Assembly: GCA_018139225.1 (NCBI GenBank)
Contig: JAGSNX010000001.1
Coordinates: 558,001 to 622,000, forward strand
Length of the DNA stretch: 64,000 nt
Reading direction: 5' to 3'
Source of the DNA: Microvirga sp. SRT01
GTDB taxonomy: Bacteria; Pseudomonadota; Alphaproteobacteria; Sphingomonadales; Sphingomonadaceae
Shown here: positions 35,672 through 45,568 of the stretch, one piece after another
Layout: each line of letters begins with the position of its first letter
How positions within the stretch are numbered: the first letter of the stretch is position 1
Translations under genes and position numbers: made by a program
Notes under the pieces: generated by a model
Told to the model about the DNA's origin: nothing
Seen by the model: only the letters and a program-made list of their open reading frames with translations
The model's database searches: none

Positions 35672-37136
35672 TCAGCCGACGGGGTTCGATGCCCTCGAGT
35701 CGATTTCGTTGATAATTGCGCAGGCGGGTGGTGCCGTCGGCACTACCTCGCCGGCGGTCAGGGCTAGCAGGTGGCTTGCCTTGTTGAAGGCTGGCCAAGC
35801 CGGGAGGCCGGACCCATTGGGGTCACCCGTCTTGACGAAGTTCGCCCAATAATCCGCCAGCGACACGGACCCCAGCCGCTGCGTCCCGAAAATATACGGT
35901 AGTTCGGCCGAGTGGCGAGTCATGCCGCCGCCCGGCGCGCCATCGAATTCGTAGCTCCAGACGCGTGCGCCTCTGGTCGCCAAACGGGTCGCGAGTTGCA
36001 GAGCGGGGCAGCGGAACGTCGCGTCGGTGGCGATCTGCTGGTCGCGGGTGCCGCGGCGCGGATCGGCTGCGGGGTCCGGTCGGTCAAGGCGGTAGTGCGC
36101 GCGCGCTGCCGCTTCGTGTTCGCCGTAGGACAGGGCGATGAATGCGTCGCGGCGGGTCGTGCCGCCGGGGAGGTCCAGTTCGAAGGCGTTGGTGCCGATC
36201 AGCACGTCACGAGACGGGGCAGCGGCGATCAGCGTGCTAGGTTCGGCGGGGAGGACGGTACCGTCGACGGGTCGCGCGCAGCCAGCGATAATCGTTGTCC
36301 GTCAGCTTGGCGTCATGCAATTGCTGCCCGGCAGCGACGATCGCGGCAGGCGCGGCGGACCGCAGCGCCGTGACATCGCCGTTCGTGCCGAGCAGCCGAT
36401 CGAACTGATCGCCTATCCGCAACGCCTGTTCGCGGCTGCGCGTCGGCAGGCCGAACTCCGGCGTCCCGCTCTCCAGAATCGCGCGGTGGAACAGCCCCCG
36501 CGCCGCCGGGACGGCGAGCAGCAGCCCCACATCCTGTGCGCCGGCACTCTCGCCCGCGATCGTCACGCGATCGGGATCGCCGCCGAAGCGTGCGACGTTG
36601 TCGCGCACCCAGCGCAGCGCCGCGACCTGATCGAGCAGCCCGAGATTGCCACTGCCGGGCAAGCCGCGGTGCATCAGGAAGCCGAGCGCGCCGAGCCGGT
36701 AGCGCACCGCGACGACGACGATGCCCTTGGCGACGATCGGGGAGGCCGCCATCTCGCCCGGTGAGCCCGCGATGTTGCTGCCGCCGTGGATCCACACCAG
36801 CACCGGGCGACGGCCGCTGACGGAGCCGGTGCCGACATCGAGGGTCAGGCAATCCTCCGACTGGAAGACGAAGTCGTGGTGGTTCCACCCGAAATCCGCC
36901 TGCGGGCAGGCGGGTGCGGGCGCCGTCGCCGTGCGGACGCCGCGCCATGGCGGCGGCGGCGCAGGCGGTGTCCACCGCCGCTCGGCGAGCGGCGGTGCGG
37001 CGAAGGGGATGCCGCGAAACACAAGCCGGCTACCGCTAGCGTCGCCCTGCACCGTTCCCGCCGTCGTCCGCACCGTTTGCGCCGCGGCGGGTACCGAAGC
37101 GACCGCGCAGACGATTGCCAGCAGCCGGCCGATCAC
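35672..37136 (-). pseudogene. Type B carboxylesterase, interrupted by a 4-base insertion
   Basis: Starts with GTG at 37136 overlapping the GH2 stop (GTGA); signal peptide LLAIVCAVASVPAAAQ. Carboxylesterase family features: SEDCLTLDV, then LVWIHGGSNIAGSPGE, the nucleophile motif TIAGESAGAQDVG. The frame breaks at 36272-36279, where CGCGCG repeats carry four extra bases after NDYRWLR; the other frame continues PVDGTVLPAEPSTL, then GTNAFELDLPGG and the His region to 35672. Restoring the frame gives a full-length ~485-residue protein. It would deacylate polysaccharides imported by this locus. Either a recent inactivation, phase variation or a sequencing error. Confidence 0.8.
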
Positions 37137-40100
37137 CGGACCGAAACCACCGCGTCGGGCACGTTCCAGCCGCGCAACGTCAGGCCGGGCGTCGCGGTGA
37201 CGATCGCCGGATAGCGCACGGTCAGCGTCTTCGCCTCGCCCGGCAGCAGCGACACGTAATTGTCGCTGTAATAGGCCGGCAGGATACGCTTGCCCGCGCC
37301 ATCGACCAGCGTCAGCTTCGCGTTCAGCGCCGGGATGGCGGTGTCGTTCGACAGCGTGACGGTCATCGCGCGATCCTCGCCCTCCGTCCTCGGCGCGGTG
37401 GCCCTCGCCGTCAGAGCGACCGGCGCGAGCGCGGTGAGGTTGCGGTAAGCGGCGGTATCCTTGCCCCGCCAATAGAAGTTCTCCGACACCGGGTTACCGT
37501 CCGCATCGCTCAGCGTCAGGCTGACCAGCACCATCGGATGGCCCGCGAACAGCCGGTCGAGCGGCACCGCCGCCAGCGGGGTGGCGCGGTTGGACAGGGC
37601 GTCGACGCGGTCGGTGCGGGTGAACAGCTCGCTATTGTCAAGCCCGACGACGCGGACTTTGGCGGTCAGCCCGCGTCGGTCGTCACGCGTGGTGTTCAGC
37701 ACCACCAGTTCGTTGCCGGGCAGGTTCAGCTGCACATGCAGCGGCTCCACCGCCTTCTTCGCCCCGTAATAAGCGGCGTGGGTGTCGTAATCCCACGAAT
37801 AGATCTGCCATGCGTTCGACGGCCAGGCGGGGTGGGTCATCCACAGCAACCGCCCGGAATTCTTGGTCCAGAGGTGCCCCTGATACCCCTCGTACATCGC
37901 CTTGTGCGTTTCGAGGTTCATCATCTGCGCCTTGCGCTCGAAATCGGCGAAGTCTGTGCCCGCGCCGAACATCGTGTCCAGCGTCTGCATGAACGTCCTG
38001 GTGTCGCCGTTCCCGCCGAAATGCCAGTCGTGATAGGCGAGTACGTCGCCCAGCGGCCATCGGTCGGCGGCGGGGACGTAGGACGCGATCGATTCCTCCG
38101 TCGAGAAAGAGGGCGTGCCCGTCTCGACCGAGAAGCCCGTCGCGAGATCGGTGAAATAGCCGACCGGCGGGCGGTAGTTGTACGGCCCGGAGCCTTGGAG
38201 GTTGACCGAATTGGAGCTGCCGGTGAACCAGCGCGTGCCGTCCAGTTCGAACACCGCCTTGTCCAGCCCCTCGTTCAGGGTCGGGTAGGGCACGCCTTCG
38301 TTGCGGCCGAACCACAGGATGATCGACGGGTGGTTGCGGTATCGGCTGATCGTGTCGCGCGCATTGGCGAGGAACAGGCCGGGATCATCCGGCTCGATCT
38401 GGAAATTCTGCGTCGACTGCCAGAAGTCGTTCAGGACCATCATGCCGTTCTCGTCGGCAAGATCGTAGAACTCCTCCTCCGAGTTGTTGCCCATCCAGTT
38501 GCGGATGATGTTCATATGCGCCTCCTTCTGGAGGCGGAAGAACGGCTTCAGCCAGTCGTAGCTGACGCGTTTCATCGCGTCGTCCATGCCCCAGTTGCCG
38601 CCGCGTGCGGCGATCTTCACGCCGTTGACGCGGATCGCCAGATGCGGCTCCGGCAGCGTATCGGTGATCGCCGTCACGCCCTTTGCCGTCTCGCCGGCGG
38701 GGGTCAGCGATTCCGACCAGCCGGTCGGGCTTTCCTTGATCGCGGCGTGGCGCACGTCGATCAGCTTCGTGCCCGCCAGCGCGCCGTCGGTGGTCTGCAC
38801 GTTGACCCGGCGCAACGCGCCCTTCGCGTCGAACAGCGACAGGTCGTAGCTGACCTCGCGGATGCCGAAGCGATCCTGCTTGCTGTCGGACAGGCCGGCG
38901 GCGTCGCTGACCTGATACGACACGTCGTACAGATGCGGCTCGCCGTAACCGTTCGGCCACCACAGCCGGGGATTGGCGACAGTCAGTTGCCGGAACTCGG
39001 CGGGCGTGAACGCCACCTCGCTACGGCCGGTGGGTGCGGTCACGGTCTTGTCGACGGTCACCCCCTCGAACGCGACGCGGACGGTGACGGGCCTGGCCGC
39101 ACCGTCGTTCTGGATCGGCACGGTGACGTACACGTCGGCACGATCGGTGCGGGGCAAGGGCAGGTCGGTGACGACATGCGGGTCGAGGATGCGGATGTCG
39201 CCGTGCGCGACGAGCTCGACCGGCCGCCACAGGCCTGTATTACGATCGCGGATGCCGGGTATCCAGTCCCACCCCTCCGTCGCGACGAAGGTCGGGCCGT
39301 CGATCGCCAGTTGGCCACCGTTTTCGCCGACGCCGCCCTTGACCGATTGCTCATGCGGGATGCCGGGATGCGGCGGCGGCGAGACGCGGACCGCGATCAC
39401 GTTCTCCCCGGCGACCGGGGTGTAGTCGAACTGGCCGCGGATGAACGCGCCGCGCGTGTCGCCCAGCCGCCGGCCGTTCGCCCACATCTCCGCCGCGTAG
39501 TTGACGCCGCCGAACACGATCGTCAGCCGCTTGCCCGCCGCCTCTGCGGGGACGGTGAAGCTGGTGCGGTACCAGTAATCCTGCCGCGCCAGAGTCTCCG
39601 GGATCCTGAGGTTGTTCAGTCCGTAATAGGGGTCCGGATACACGCCGCGATCGACCAGCGTCTGAAGCACGGTGCCGGGCACCGTCGCAGCGCGCCAGTT
39701 GTTGCCACGAACGCCCGGTCGCGAGAGTGTCGCGCCGTCGCCTTTCACGTCCGGCGCGGCGGCGAGTTGCCACCCGTTGATCTGCCAATGGCCGGGCGCG
39801 GTCGGCTGCATTGCGGGCGCGGTCGACACCGGCTTGGCGACGGGCGCGGTGTAGGCGTCGCCCTTGCTCTGCGGCAGCGTCCACGCATCCTGTTGCTGGG
39901 TCAGACCGATATTCGCCTGCTTCTGGAACGGCCAGCCGACACCGACCTGCCATAGCTGGACGACCGCGAAGTCGGGACGCGCGCGGACCGTTGCGGCAAC
40001 CTCTGTCGGCAACAGTGCAGTGTCGTGGACGGTCGCGCCGACCAGCGTGCCGCCAAAATGCGTAGCGCCGGGCTCCGCGGGCGCGACCGCCAGCGTCGGT

Positions 40101-40552
40101 GAGACGGCGGTGGAAGAGGCACGTGTCCCGCCGACGCGGCGACCGTCGACGTACAGCGACAGGGTCGTACCATCGGACACCGCCGCGACATGCGTCCAAC
40201 GTCCGGCGGCGAGCGCCGGCCCCCGCAACGATGCCGCCCCGTCGCGCGCGACGATGCGACCACCCGCGATCGTCAGCATCCGCGCGCCGTCGCCACTGCC
40301 GATCGCGATCAGCGTAACGGTGCCGGTCTGAACCGCATCGGCGCGGACCCATGTGGCGATGCTGTACGGCGCGCCTGCCGCGACGAGGCGTTCGGCGCCC
40401 TGCAACGGACGCGCGATGCCGATACCCCCGGCGAGGAAGCTGGCGTTGTAGGGGCCGCCGTTGGTCGGCACCGCCGCCAGCCCGGACCCGGCGGCCAGCG
40501 CGGCAACGAAGGCCGTGATTCCGTGACGAGCGCGCATGTTCCAGACGGTCAT
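37133..40552 (-). CDS. Exported glycoside hydrolase family 2 enzyme with lectin-like N-domain
   Basis: 1139 aa from ATG 40552 (GAGGAATGAA upstream). Signal peptide, then a concanavalin/LamG-like domain (~30-210: PYSIATWVRADAVQTGTVTL; GRWTHVAAVSDGTTLSLYVD). The rest is a GH2 layout close to exo-beta-D-glucosaminidase CsxA: sugar-binding domain, sandwich domains, barrel with GGNWGMDDAMKR, RNWMGNNSEEEFYDLADENG, GPYNYRPPVGYF and AYYGAKKAVEPLHVQ. Nucleophile Glu lies in FSVETGTPSFS. The acid/base site reads WFGRNEGVP, with Glu where CsxA-type enzymes carry Asp, so the substrate may be a beta-mannoside or another glycoside. Confidence 0.9.
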   Translation of the reverse strand: MTVWNMRARHGITAFVAALAAGSGLAAVPTNGGPYNASFLAGGIGIARPLQGAERLVAAGAPYSIATWVRADAVQTGTVTLIAIGSGDGARMLTIAGGRIVARDGAASLRGPALAAGRWTHVAAVSDGTTLSLYVDGRRVGGTRASSTAVSPTLAVAPAEPGATHFGGTLVGATVHDTALLPTEVAATVRARPDFAVVQLWQVGVGWPFQKQANIGLTQQQDAWTLPQSKGDAYTAPVAKPVSTAPAMQPTAPGHWQINGWQLAAAPDVKGDGATLSRPGVRGNNWRAATVPGTVLQTLVDRGVYPDPYYGLNNLRIPETLARQDYWYRTSFTVPAEAAGKRLTIVFGGVNYAAEMWANGRRLGDTRGAFIRGQFDYTPVAGENVIAVRVSPPPHPGIPHEQSVKGGVGENGGQLAIDGPTFVATEGWDWIPGIRDRNTGLWRPVELVAHGDIRILDPHVVTDLPLPRTDRADVYVTVPIQNDGAARPVTVRVAFEGVTVDKTVTAPTGRSEVAFTPAEFRQLTVANPRLWWPNGYGEPHLYDVSYQVSDAAGLSDSKQDRFGIREVSYDLSLFDAKGALRRVNVQTTDGALAGTKLIDVRHAAIKESPTGWSESLTPAGETAKGVTAITDTLPEPHLAIRVNGVKIAARGGNWGMDDAMKRVSYDWLKPFFRLQKEAHMNIIRNWMGNNSEEEFYDLADENGMMVLNDFWQSTQNFQIEPDDPGLFLANARDTISRYRNHPSIILWFGRNEGVPYPTLNEGLDKAVFELDGTRWFTGSSNSVNLQGSGPYNYRPPVGYFTDLATGFSVETGTPSFSTEESIASYVPAADRWPLGDVLAYHDWHFGGNGDTRTFMQTLDTMFGAGTDFADFERKAQMMNLETHKAMYEGYQGHLWTKNSGRLLWMTHPAWPSNAWQIYSWDYDTHAAYYGAKKAVEPLHVQLNLPGNELVVLNTTRDDRRGLTAKVRVVGLDNSELFTRTDRVDALSNRATPLAAVPLDRLFAGHPMVLVSLTLSDADGNPVSENFYWRGKDTAAYRNLTALAPVALTARATAPRTEGEDRAMTVTLSNDTAIPALNAKLTLVDGAGKRILPAYYSDNYVSLLPGEAKTLTVRYPAIVTATPGLTLRGWNVPDAVVSVR

Positions 40553-40592
40553 TTCATTCCTCGGCTTCATGTTCGGGTGGTGGGGTGTTGCG

Positions 40593-42131
40593 CTAGCCCG
40601 CACGCACGCGGTCGAGAAAGCGAGCATGCGGTTCGGCGTGGGTCAGCGTGCCCGCGATCGCCGCCTTCATCCGCGCGAAGGTGTCGGCCAGTTCGTCATG
40701 GTTGAACTGGTCGGCCAGCGGTGAATGGCGGGTGGGGAGGTCGTCGAACCCGGCATACATGCTGAGCCAACTCGGGTCCTGAAACGTATCCCACTCGTTT
40801 CGCACGAACTCGCCGCCCGCGCGCCACGCGTCCAGCTTGATCTGGAGATTGTCCGGCGGGGTCAGCGCGCGCATCCGGTCCCAGAACGGTTCACCTGCGC
40901 GCCGGTTCGACCAGTAATGCAGGAACAGGAAATCGCGCAGCCGCTCGAACTCCAGCGTCGATTGCCGATTGTAGGTGGCGGCGAGCCGTGGGTCCATCGC
41001 CCGGTCGGGGAACAGCGCGACGAGCCGCTCGAGGCCCGACTGGATCAGCGTGATGCTGGTCGATTCCAGCGGTTCTAGAAAGCCCGAAGCCAGCCCCAGC
41101 CCAACGACGTTGTGATCCCAGAAGCGCGCGCGGTGGCCGGTGGTGAAGCGCAGCTTGTTGGGGTTCGCCAGCGGCTCCCCCTCCAGCGAGGCGACCAGCA
41201 TGTCCTCCGCCTGCTGGTCGTCCAGATGGTCGCTGCAATAGACGTGGCCGTTGCCAACGCGCTGGCGCAGCGGGATGTGCCATTGCCACCCGGCGGTGCG
41301 CGCGGTGGCGGTGGTCAGCGGCTTGTGCGTCGCCACCGCCGCCTTGCACGGGATCGCAACGGCGCGGTCGCAGGGCAGCCAGCGGCTCCAGTCGACATAA
41401 GGCACGCCCAGCCCCTCGCCGAGCAGCAGGCTGCGGAACCCCGAACAGTCGATCCACAGGTCGCCCTCGATGCGGCGACCATCCACCAGCGTCACCGCCG
41501 CGACGCGGCCGTCGCCGTGGTCGCGCACGACTTCGACGATCCGGGCATCGATATGCGTCACGCCGTTGGCCAGTGCGAGGCGGCGGAGCAGGGCGGCGAA
41601 TTTCGATGCGTCGAAATGCACCGCGAAGTTGAACACGCCGAGATCGTTCTGCGGTCGGTCGTTGGGTGGCAGGAACAGCCCATGCTCCGCCAGTTGCGTG
41701 GCAAGGCAATATTTGCCGAGCGGCGTCGGGTCGCCCGCCGCCCGCTGCTTCAGCCAATAATGGTGAAATGCCACGCCGCGCGCGGGCACGCCGTACAGGC
41801 CGAATGGGTGGAAGAACGCGTGGCCCCGCTCGCGCCAGTCGGCGAAGCGGATGCCGTATTTGATCGTGCCCTCGGTTTCGCGCAGCACGTCCGGCTCGCC
41901 GAGTTCGACGGCGGCGAAGAAGTCGCGGATCGCGGGCACGGTCGCCTCACCGACGCCGACGGTGCCGATGGCGCTGCTGTCCACGACGGTGATCGCCAGT
42001 CGCAGGTGCGCCAGTTTGCGGGCGAGATAGGTTGCGGCCATCCACCCGGCGGTGCCGCCGCCGACGATGACGATCGAGCGCACAGCCGGGCGTGCCGGGT
42101 CGGCCTCGGGGTAAGCGGCGGTGGAGTCCAT
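40593..42131 (-). CDS. Tryptophan halogenase-like flavoprotein of the carbohydrate locus
   Basis: 512 aa from ATG 42131. FAD-binding GGGTAG at 24-29 (SIVIVGGGTAGWMAA), GVGEATVPAIRDFF, the halogenase-family Lys in GTIKYGIRFADW, and the WxWxIP motif (GWQWHIPL) are all present. Proteins like this sit beside TonB receptors and hydrolases in Caulobacter, Xanthomonas and sphingomonads. Their reaction there is not established, and a true tryptophan substrate is unlikely. Follows the receptor across a terminator; GGAG lies upstream. Confidence 0.9.
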   Translation of the reverse strand: MDSTAAYPEADPARPAVRSIVIVGGGTAGWMAATYLARKLAHLRLAITVVDSSAIGTVGVGEATVPAIRDFFAAVELGEPDVLRETEGTIKYGIRFADWRERGHAFFHPFGLYGVPARGVAFHHYWLKQRAAGDPTPLGKYCLATQLAEHGLFLPPNDRPQNDLGVFNFAVHFDASKFAALLRRLALANGVTHIDARIVEVVRDHGDGRVAAVTLVDGRRIEGDLWIDCSGFRSLLLGEGLGVPYVDWSRWLPCDRAVAIPCKAAVATHKPLTTATARTAGWQWHIPLRQRVGNGHVYCSDHLDDQQAEDMLVASLEGEPLANPNKLRFTTGHRARFWDHNVVGLGLASGFLEPLESTSITLIQSGLERLVALFPDRAMDPRLAATYNRQSTLEFERLRDFLFLHYWSNRRAGEPFWDRMRALTPPDNLQIKLDAWRAGGEFVRNEWDTFQDPSWLSMYAGFDDLPTRHSPLADQFNHDELADTFARMKAAIAGTLTHAEPHARFLDRVRAG

Positions 42132-42186
42132 GCGCGTCGCTCCGTCGATCAGAAGGGAGGGCGGATGGTGCGCCACTCCGTCTCCC

Positions 42187-42224
42187 AAAAAAAGCGCCGC
42201 ATCGACGGTGAGACGATGCGGCGC
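42187..42224 (-). terminator. Intrinsic terminator inside the carbohydrate operon
   Basis: Arms GCGCCGCATCG (42194-42204) and CGATGCGGCGC (42214-42224) with a nine-base loop. On the minus strand the hairpin is followed by seven T (42187-42193). It stands 20 bases after the receptor stop and 55 before the halogenase start, so it would reduce downstream expression relative to the receptor. Confidence 0.88.
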
Positions 42225-42244
42225 AGGTGGGAGGGTCAGGGCGA

Positions 42245-45200
42245 TCAGAACTTGACGCGGACACCGCCGATGAAGCGGCGCTCGTAGATGTTCTCGAACA
42301 ACACCTGATCGCTGTACGTCAGGTAATAGCGCTCGGTCTCACCCGTCAGGTTCGAAGCCTGGCCGTACAGCGTGACATTCGGCAGGATGTCGTAGCTGAC
42401 TGACGCGTCCAGATAGCTGGTCGGCTTCTGGTACTGCGCCAGCCCGCCGATCCCGCCGTAATCCGACGAGACCAGACGCTTCGAGCGGTAGTTGTAGGCG
42501 ACGCGCGCCTGGAAGCCGTACTGCTCGTACCACAGGGCGGCGTTCGCCTGATGCTTCGAATTGTCCTGGAACGGCTGCTTGTTGCCGGCCAGATCGGTGC
42601 GGCCCGCATCGCCGAGCGAAAGCGTGTAGTTGGCATCGACGCCGAAGCCGCCGAAGAAGCCGTTGACGCCGTAATCGGCCAGCGACTGACGGGCGGAAAC
42701 TTCCGCACCCTTCAGCGTGCCACCTTCACCCTGACCGATCGTGTTGATGACGACCGGACCGCGGATCACGCCGTCATTGTCCGGAATATCGTTCCGGATG
42801 TCGGTGCCGTTGGTGATGAAACTGTCGACCTTGATATAGAACACGCCCGCCGCGATCAGGCTCGACCGGCCGGTGTAATATTCCAGGCTCGCTTCGGCAT
42901 TGTCGGCGCGCCACGGATCGAGTTGTGGGTTGCCGTTGGAATTGCCGCCCTGCGCGCGGAAGATCGGCGGATTGACCGACGTGTCGATCGCGTAGTTGAC
43001 GTTGAGACCACCGCCCCACTGGTCGAGGTTCAACAGCGTCATCGTCTTCGAATAGGCACCGCGCAGGCGCAGCTTGTCGGTGATGTCGAACGCGATGTTG
43101 AACGCCGGCAGGAAGTCGGTGAAGTCACGCTTCGTATAGGCGTCCCCGATGTCCTGACCCGAAAGGCCGTAAGGCTGCGGCGCGCCGACGATGTTCTGAC
43201 GGACGGTGAAGCGCGTATTGACGACGCGCAGGCCACCATTGGCGCGGAACGGCAGGCCAAGCAGCTCGCCCTCCCCGCTGACCTCGGCATAGCCGGAGAT
43301 TTGCTTAAGATCGATGCCGAACGAGTTCGCCGGATTGATGTTGTTGATGCTGCCCGGATAGAAGCTGTTCTGGAACGACTCGGAATCGTCCATCGCCTTC
43401 GGATCGAGGACGTAGAGCGGCGGGGTGCCGGCGGCGGGCAGCGAATACTGCTTGATGATGCCGGCGAACTTCGGATCGTTGGCGAGGCGCGTGTAGCCGG
43501 CCGTGTAAGGCACGCCTTGCGCATCACGCACGCTGCACGACGGATCGTTCAGGTTGACGTCGAACGCCTTCCACTTGACGAGGCAGCCGCCCGCAGGATT
43601 GGCGGGGTTGTCGGTGTTGCCCGCGTAGAAGGGCGACACCCGCTCGAACGTAAACTGCTCGACGCTACGCTTCCCGTAACGGCCACCGAACTTCACGGTC
43701 ATCTGCTCGTTCGGCTTCCACTCCGCATCCGCGCGGAACGCATAGATATCGCCGTTTTGGTAGACGTTGTTCTCCGACGAGATCGTCTTCAGGCCATAGC
43801 GCGAGACGTCCTGCGTCTGGGTCAGGAATGCCTGCGGGAAGGTGAAGACGGGCGCGCCGCTGGAATAGTCCACGGTCGCCTGCTGGCTGTACGGTGCGTA
43901 GCCGGTCGGATTGAACTGCACGTCGCCGCCGATCGAGGCGGGATAGTTGCCGACGCCGTTATACGCCCACTGCGTACCGTTGGTCAGGTTGAACTGCGCG
44001 TAGGACTGGTCGGACTTGCGGCTGGCCTTGCCATAGATGCCGCGAACGGTGGCCTTGAAGTTGCTGCCGTTGTCCCAATCGAGCTGCAGATTGTAGTTCT
44101 GCGACTCCGACTTCACCCGGAAGGTTTCCGAGTAGCTGTCGAACGCGGGCATGTCGTACTGGAAGGTCTGCACCGTGTTCAGGTTGAACCCGTTTACCAC
44201 CGCACCCGTGTCACGCGAATTGGTCGGCAGGAACGGTGAGGTTTGCCAGCTGATGTCCTGGAACTGGAAACCGGCGGTGCGGTCATACTGCGTCTGACGA
44301 GTGTAGAAGCCGTCCGCGGTCAGCTTCAGCGCATCGTTGATCTGGAACTGGAGCGAGGCATTGGCACCGAACCGCTCGCGGCTGGTGATGCGGTTCCAGG
44401 CAGTGTGCGACTGCGGCGTGATGAAGGCGTCGTTCGCGTCGCCGTCGCCGTTCACGTCGTAGCCGACGATCGTGCCGGCACCGTTGCGCACCGGCGTGCC
44501 GCGGCTGACCTCGACACCGTTGACGAAGTTGCCAATCGCGAAGTCGCCCTGATTGGTGGCGCTGCCACCCTCGTTGCGCAGGGCGACGCCGTAATCCTGG
44601 ATTCCGCGGAAGCTGTTCGACAGGTCGAGGTCGCTATAGGCGGCCGAGACGAGCAGGCCGACGCGGCCGGCATTGTACGATATCAGGCCGTTGAACGACG
44701 GATTCCACTTTTCGGTGCGGTCGCCATACTGACCCTCCGCTGCCGCCGACATCGTCAGGCCGCTCTTCAGGTCGAAGGGGCGACGCGTCAGGAGGTCGAT
44801 CGTACCGGTCAGGCCCGCCTGCTGGAGCGAGGCGGTCGGCGACTTGAAGACGGTCGCGCCGGAGAAGAGCTGCGACGGGATGTCGGTGAAGTTCGGCTGC
44901 ACGGACGTAACCGAGTTCGCGCCGAGGAACTGCTCGCCGTTCATCAGCGTCGTGACCTGCGGCAGACCGCGGATGTTCACCGCGCCGCCTTCGCCCGCCT
45001 CGCGGCGGATCTGCACGCCCGGAATACGCTGGAGTGAGTCGGAGATCGTCACGTCCGGCAGCTTGCCGATGTCTTGCGCGCTGATCGCTTCGACAACGCT
45101 GTCAGCATTGCGCTTAACTTCGATCGACCGCGCCTGGGAAGCCCGGATGCCGGTGACGACGATGTCGGTTTCTTCGGCCGACTGGTCGGGGGCCGCAACC

Positions 45201-45361
45201 GGGTCCTGACTGGTTGCCGGCGCGTCGGGCGTGTTGCCCGTCGGTATCGTCGTCTGTGCGCCTGCGGCCGTCGCGGCCAGCACGGCAAGGCCGAGCACCA
45301 CCGGCGACGCGGCCGACAGCAGCACCTCGCGCAGACACAGCTTCTTGGAACTACCCGTCAT
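42245..45361 (-). CDS. TonB-dependent receptor of the carbohydrate-utilisation type
   Basis: 1038 aa. GGGAGG is best spaced for the third of three successive ATGs (45361). Signal peptide LGLAVLAATAAGAQ, TonB-box region DIVVTGIRASQARSIEVKRN, and the plug signature DSVVEAISAQDIGKLPDVTI with LQRIPGVQIRREAGEGGAVN typical of receptors in Caulobacter/Xanthomonas sugar loci. The barrel ends in RRFIGGVRVKF. Presumably imports the oligosaccharide processed by the GH2 enzyme. Confidence 0.94.
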   Translation of the reverse strand: MTGSSKKLCLREVLLSAASPVVLGLAVLAATAAGAQTTIPTGNTPDAPATSQDPVAAPDQSAEETDIVVTGIRASQARSIEVKRNADSVVEAISAQDIGKLPDVTISDSLQRIPGVQIRREAGEGGAVNIRGLPQVTTLMNGEQFLGANSVTSVQPNFTDIPSQLFSGATVFKSPTASLQQAGLTGTIDLLTRRPFDLKSGLTMSAAAEGQYGDRTEKWNPSFNGLISYNAGRVGLLVSAAYSDLDLSNSFRGIQDYGVALRNEGGSATNQGDFAIGNFVNGVEVSRGTPVRNGAGTIVGYDVNGDGDANDAFITPQSHTAWNRITSRERFGANASLQFQINDALKLTADGFYTRQTQYDRTAGFQFQDISWQTSPFLPTNSRDTGAVVNGFNLNTVQTFQYDMPAFDSYSETFRVKSESQNYNLQLDWDNGSNFKATVRGIYGKASRKSDQSYAQFNLTNGTQWAYNGVGNYPASIGGDVQFNPTGYAPYSQQATVDYSSGAPVFTFPQAFLTQTQDVSRYGLKTISSENNVYQNGDIYAFRADAEWKPNEQMTVKFGGRYGKRSVEQFTFERVSPFYAGNTDNPANPAGGCLVKWKAFDVNLNDPSCSVRDAQGVPYTAGYTRLANDPKFAGIIKQYSLPAAGTPPLYVLDPKAMDDSESFQNSFYPGSINNINPANSFGIDLKQISGYAEVSGEGELLGLPFRANGGLRVVNTRFTVRQNIVGAPQPYGLSGQDIGDAYTKRDFTDFLPAFNIAFDITDKLRLRGAYSKTMTLLNLDQWGGGLNVNYAIDTSVNPPIFRAQGGNSNGNPQLDPWRADNAEASLEYYTGRSSLIAAGVFYIKVDSFITNGTDIRNDIPDNDGVIRGPVVINTIGQGEGGTLKGAEVSARQSLADYGVNGFFGGFGVDANYTLSLGDAGRTDLAGNKQPFQDNSKHQANAALWYEQYGFQARVAYNYRSKRLVSSDYGGIGGLAQYQKPTSYLDASVSYDILPNVTLYGQASNLTGETERYYLTYSDQVLFENIYERRFIGGVRVKF

Positions 45362-45568
45362 CATCATCCTCCCACATCGACGTCGTTAATGCCACCGGCA
45401 CACGCCGCTCTCATAAGCAATTTGGTTTATTCATTCGGAGCTAAGCATTGTCAAGCGCACTGGAAGTGTTTCGTAAAGGGTGCGAAATCTTCGGCATGCT
45501 TGCCGGCCCGGCGATCTGGGCTGCCTCCCCGGCATGAGCTGAAATCCGCGCAGGGCAACACGTGATGT

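Noticed and set aside
37115-39955. 946-residue plus-strand open frame
   Set aside because: Antisense shadow of the GH2 gene; composition dominated by Arg, Val and Ala.
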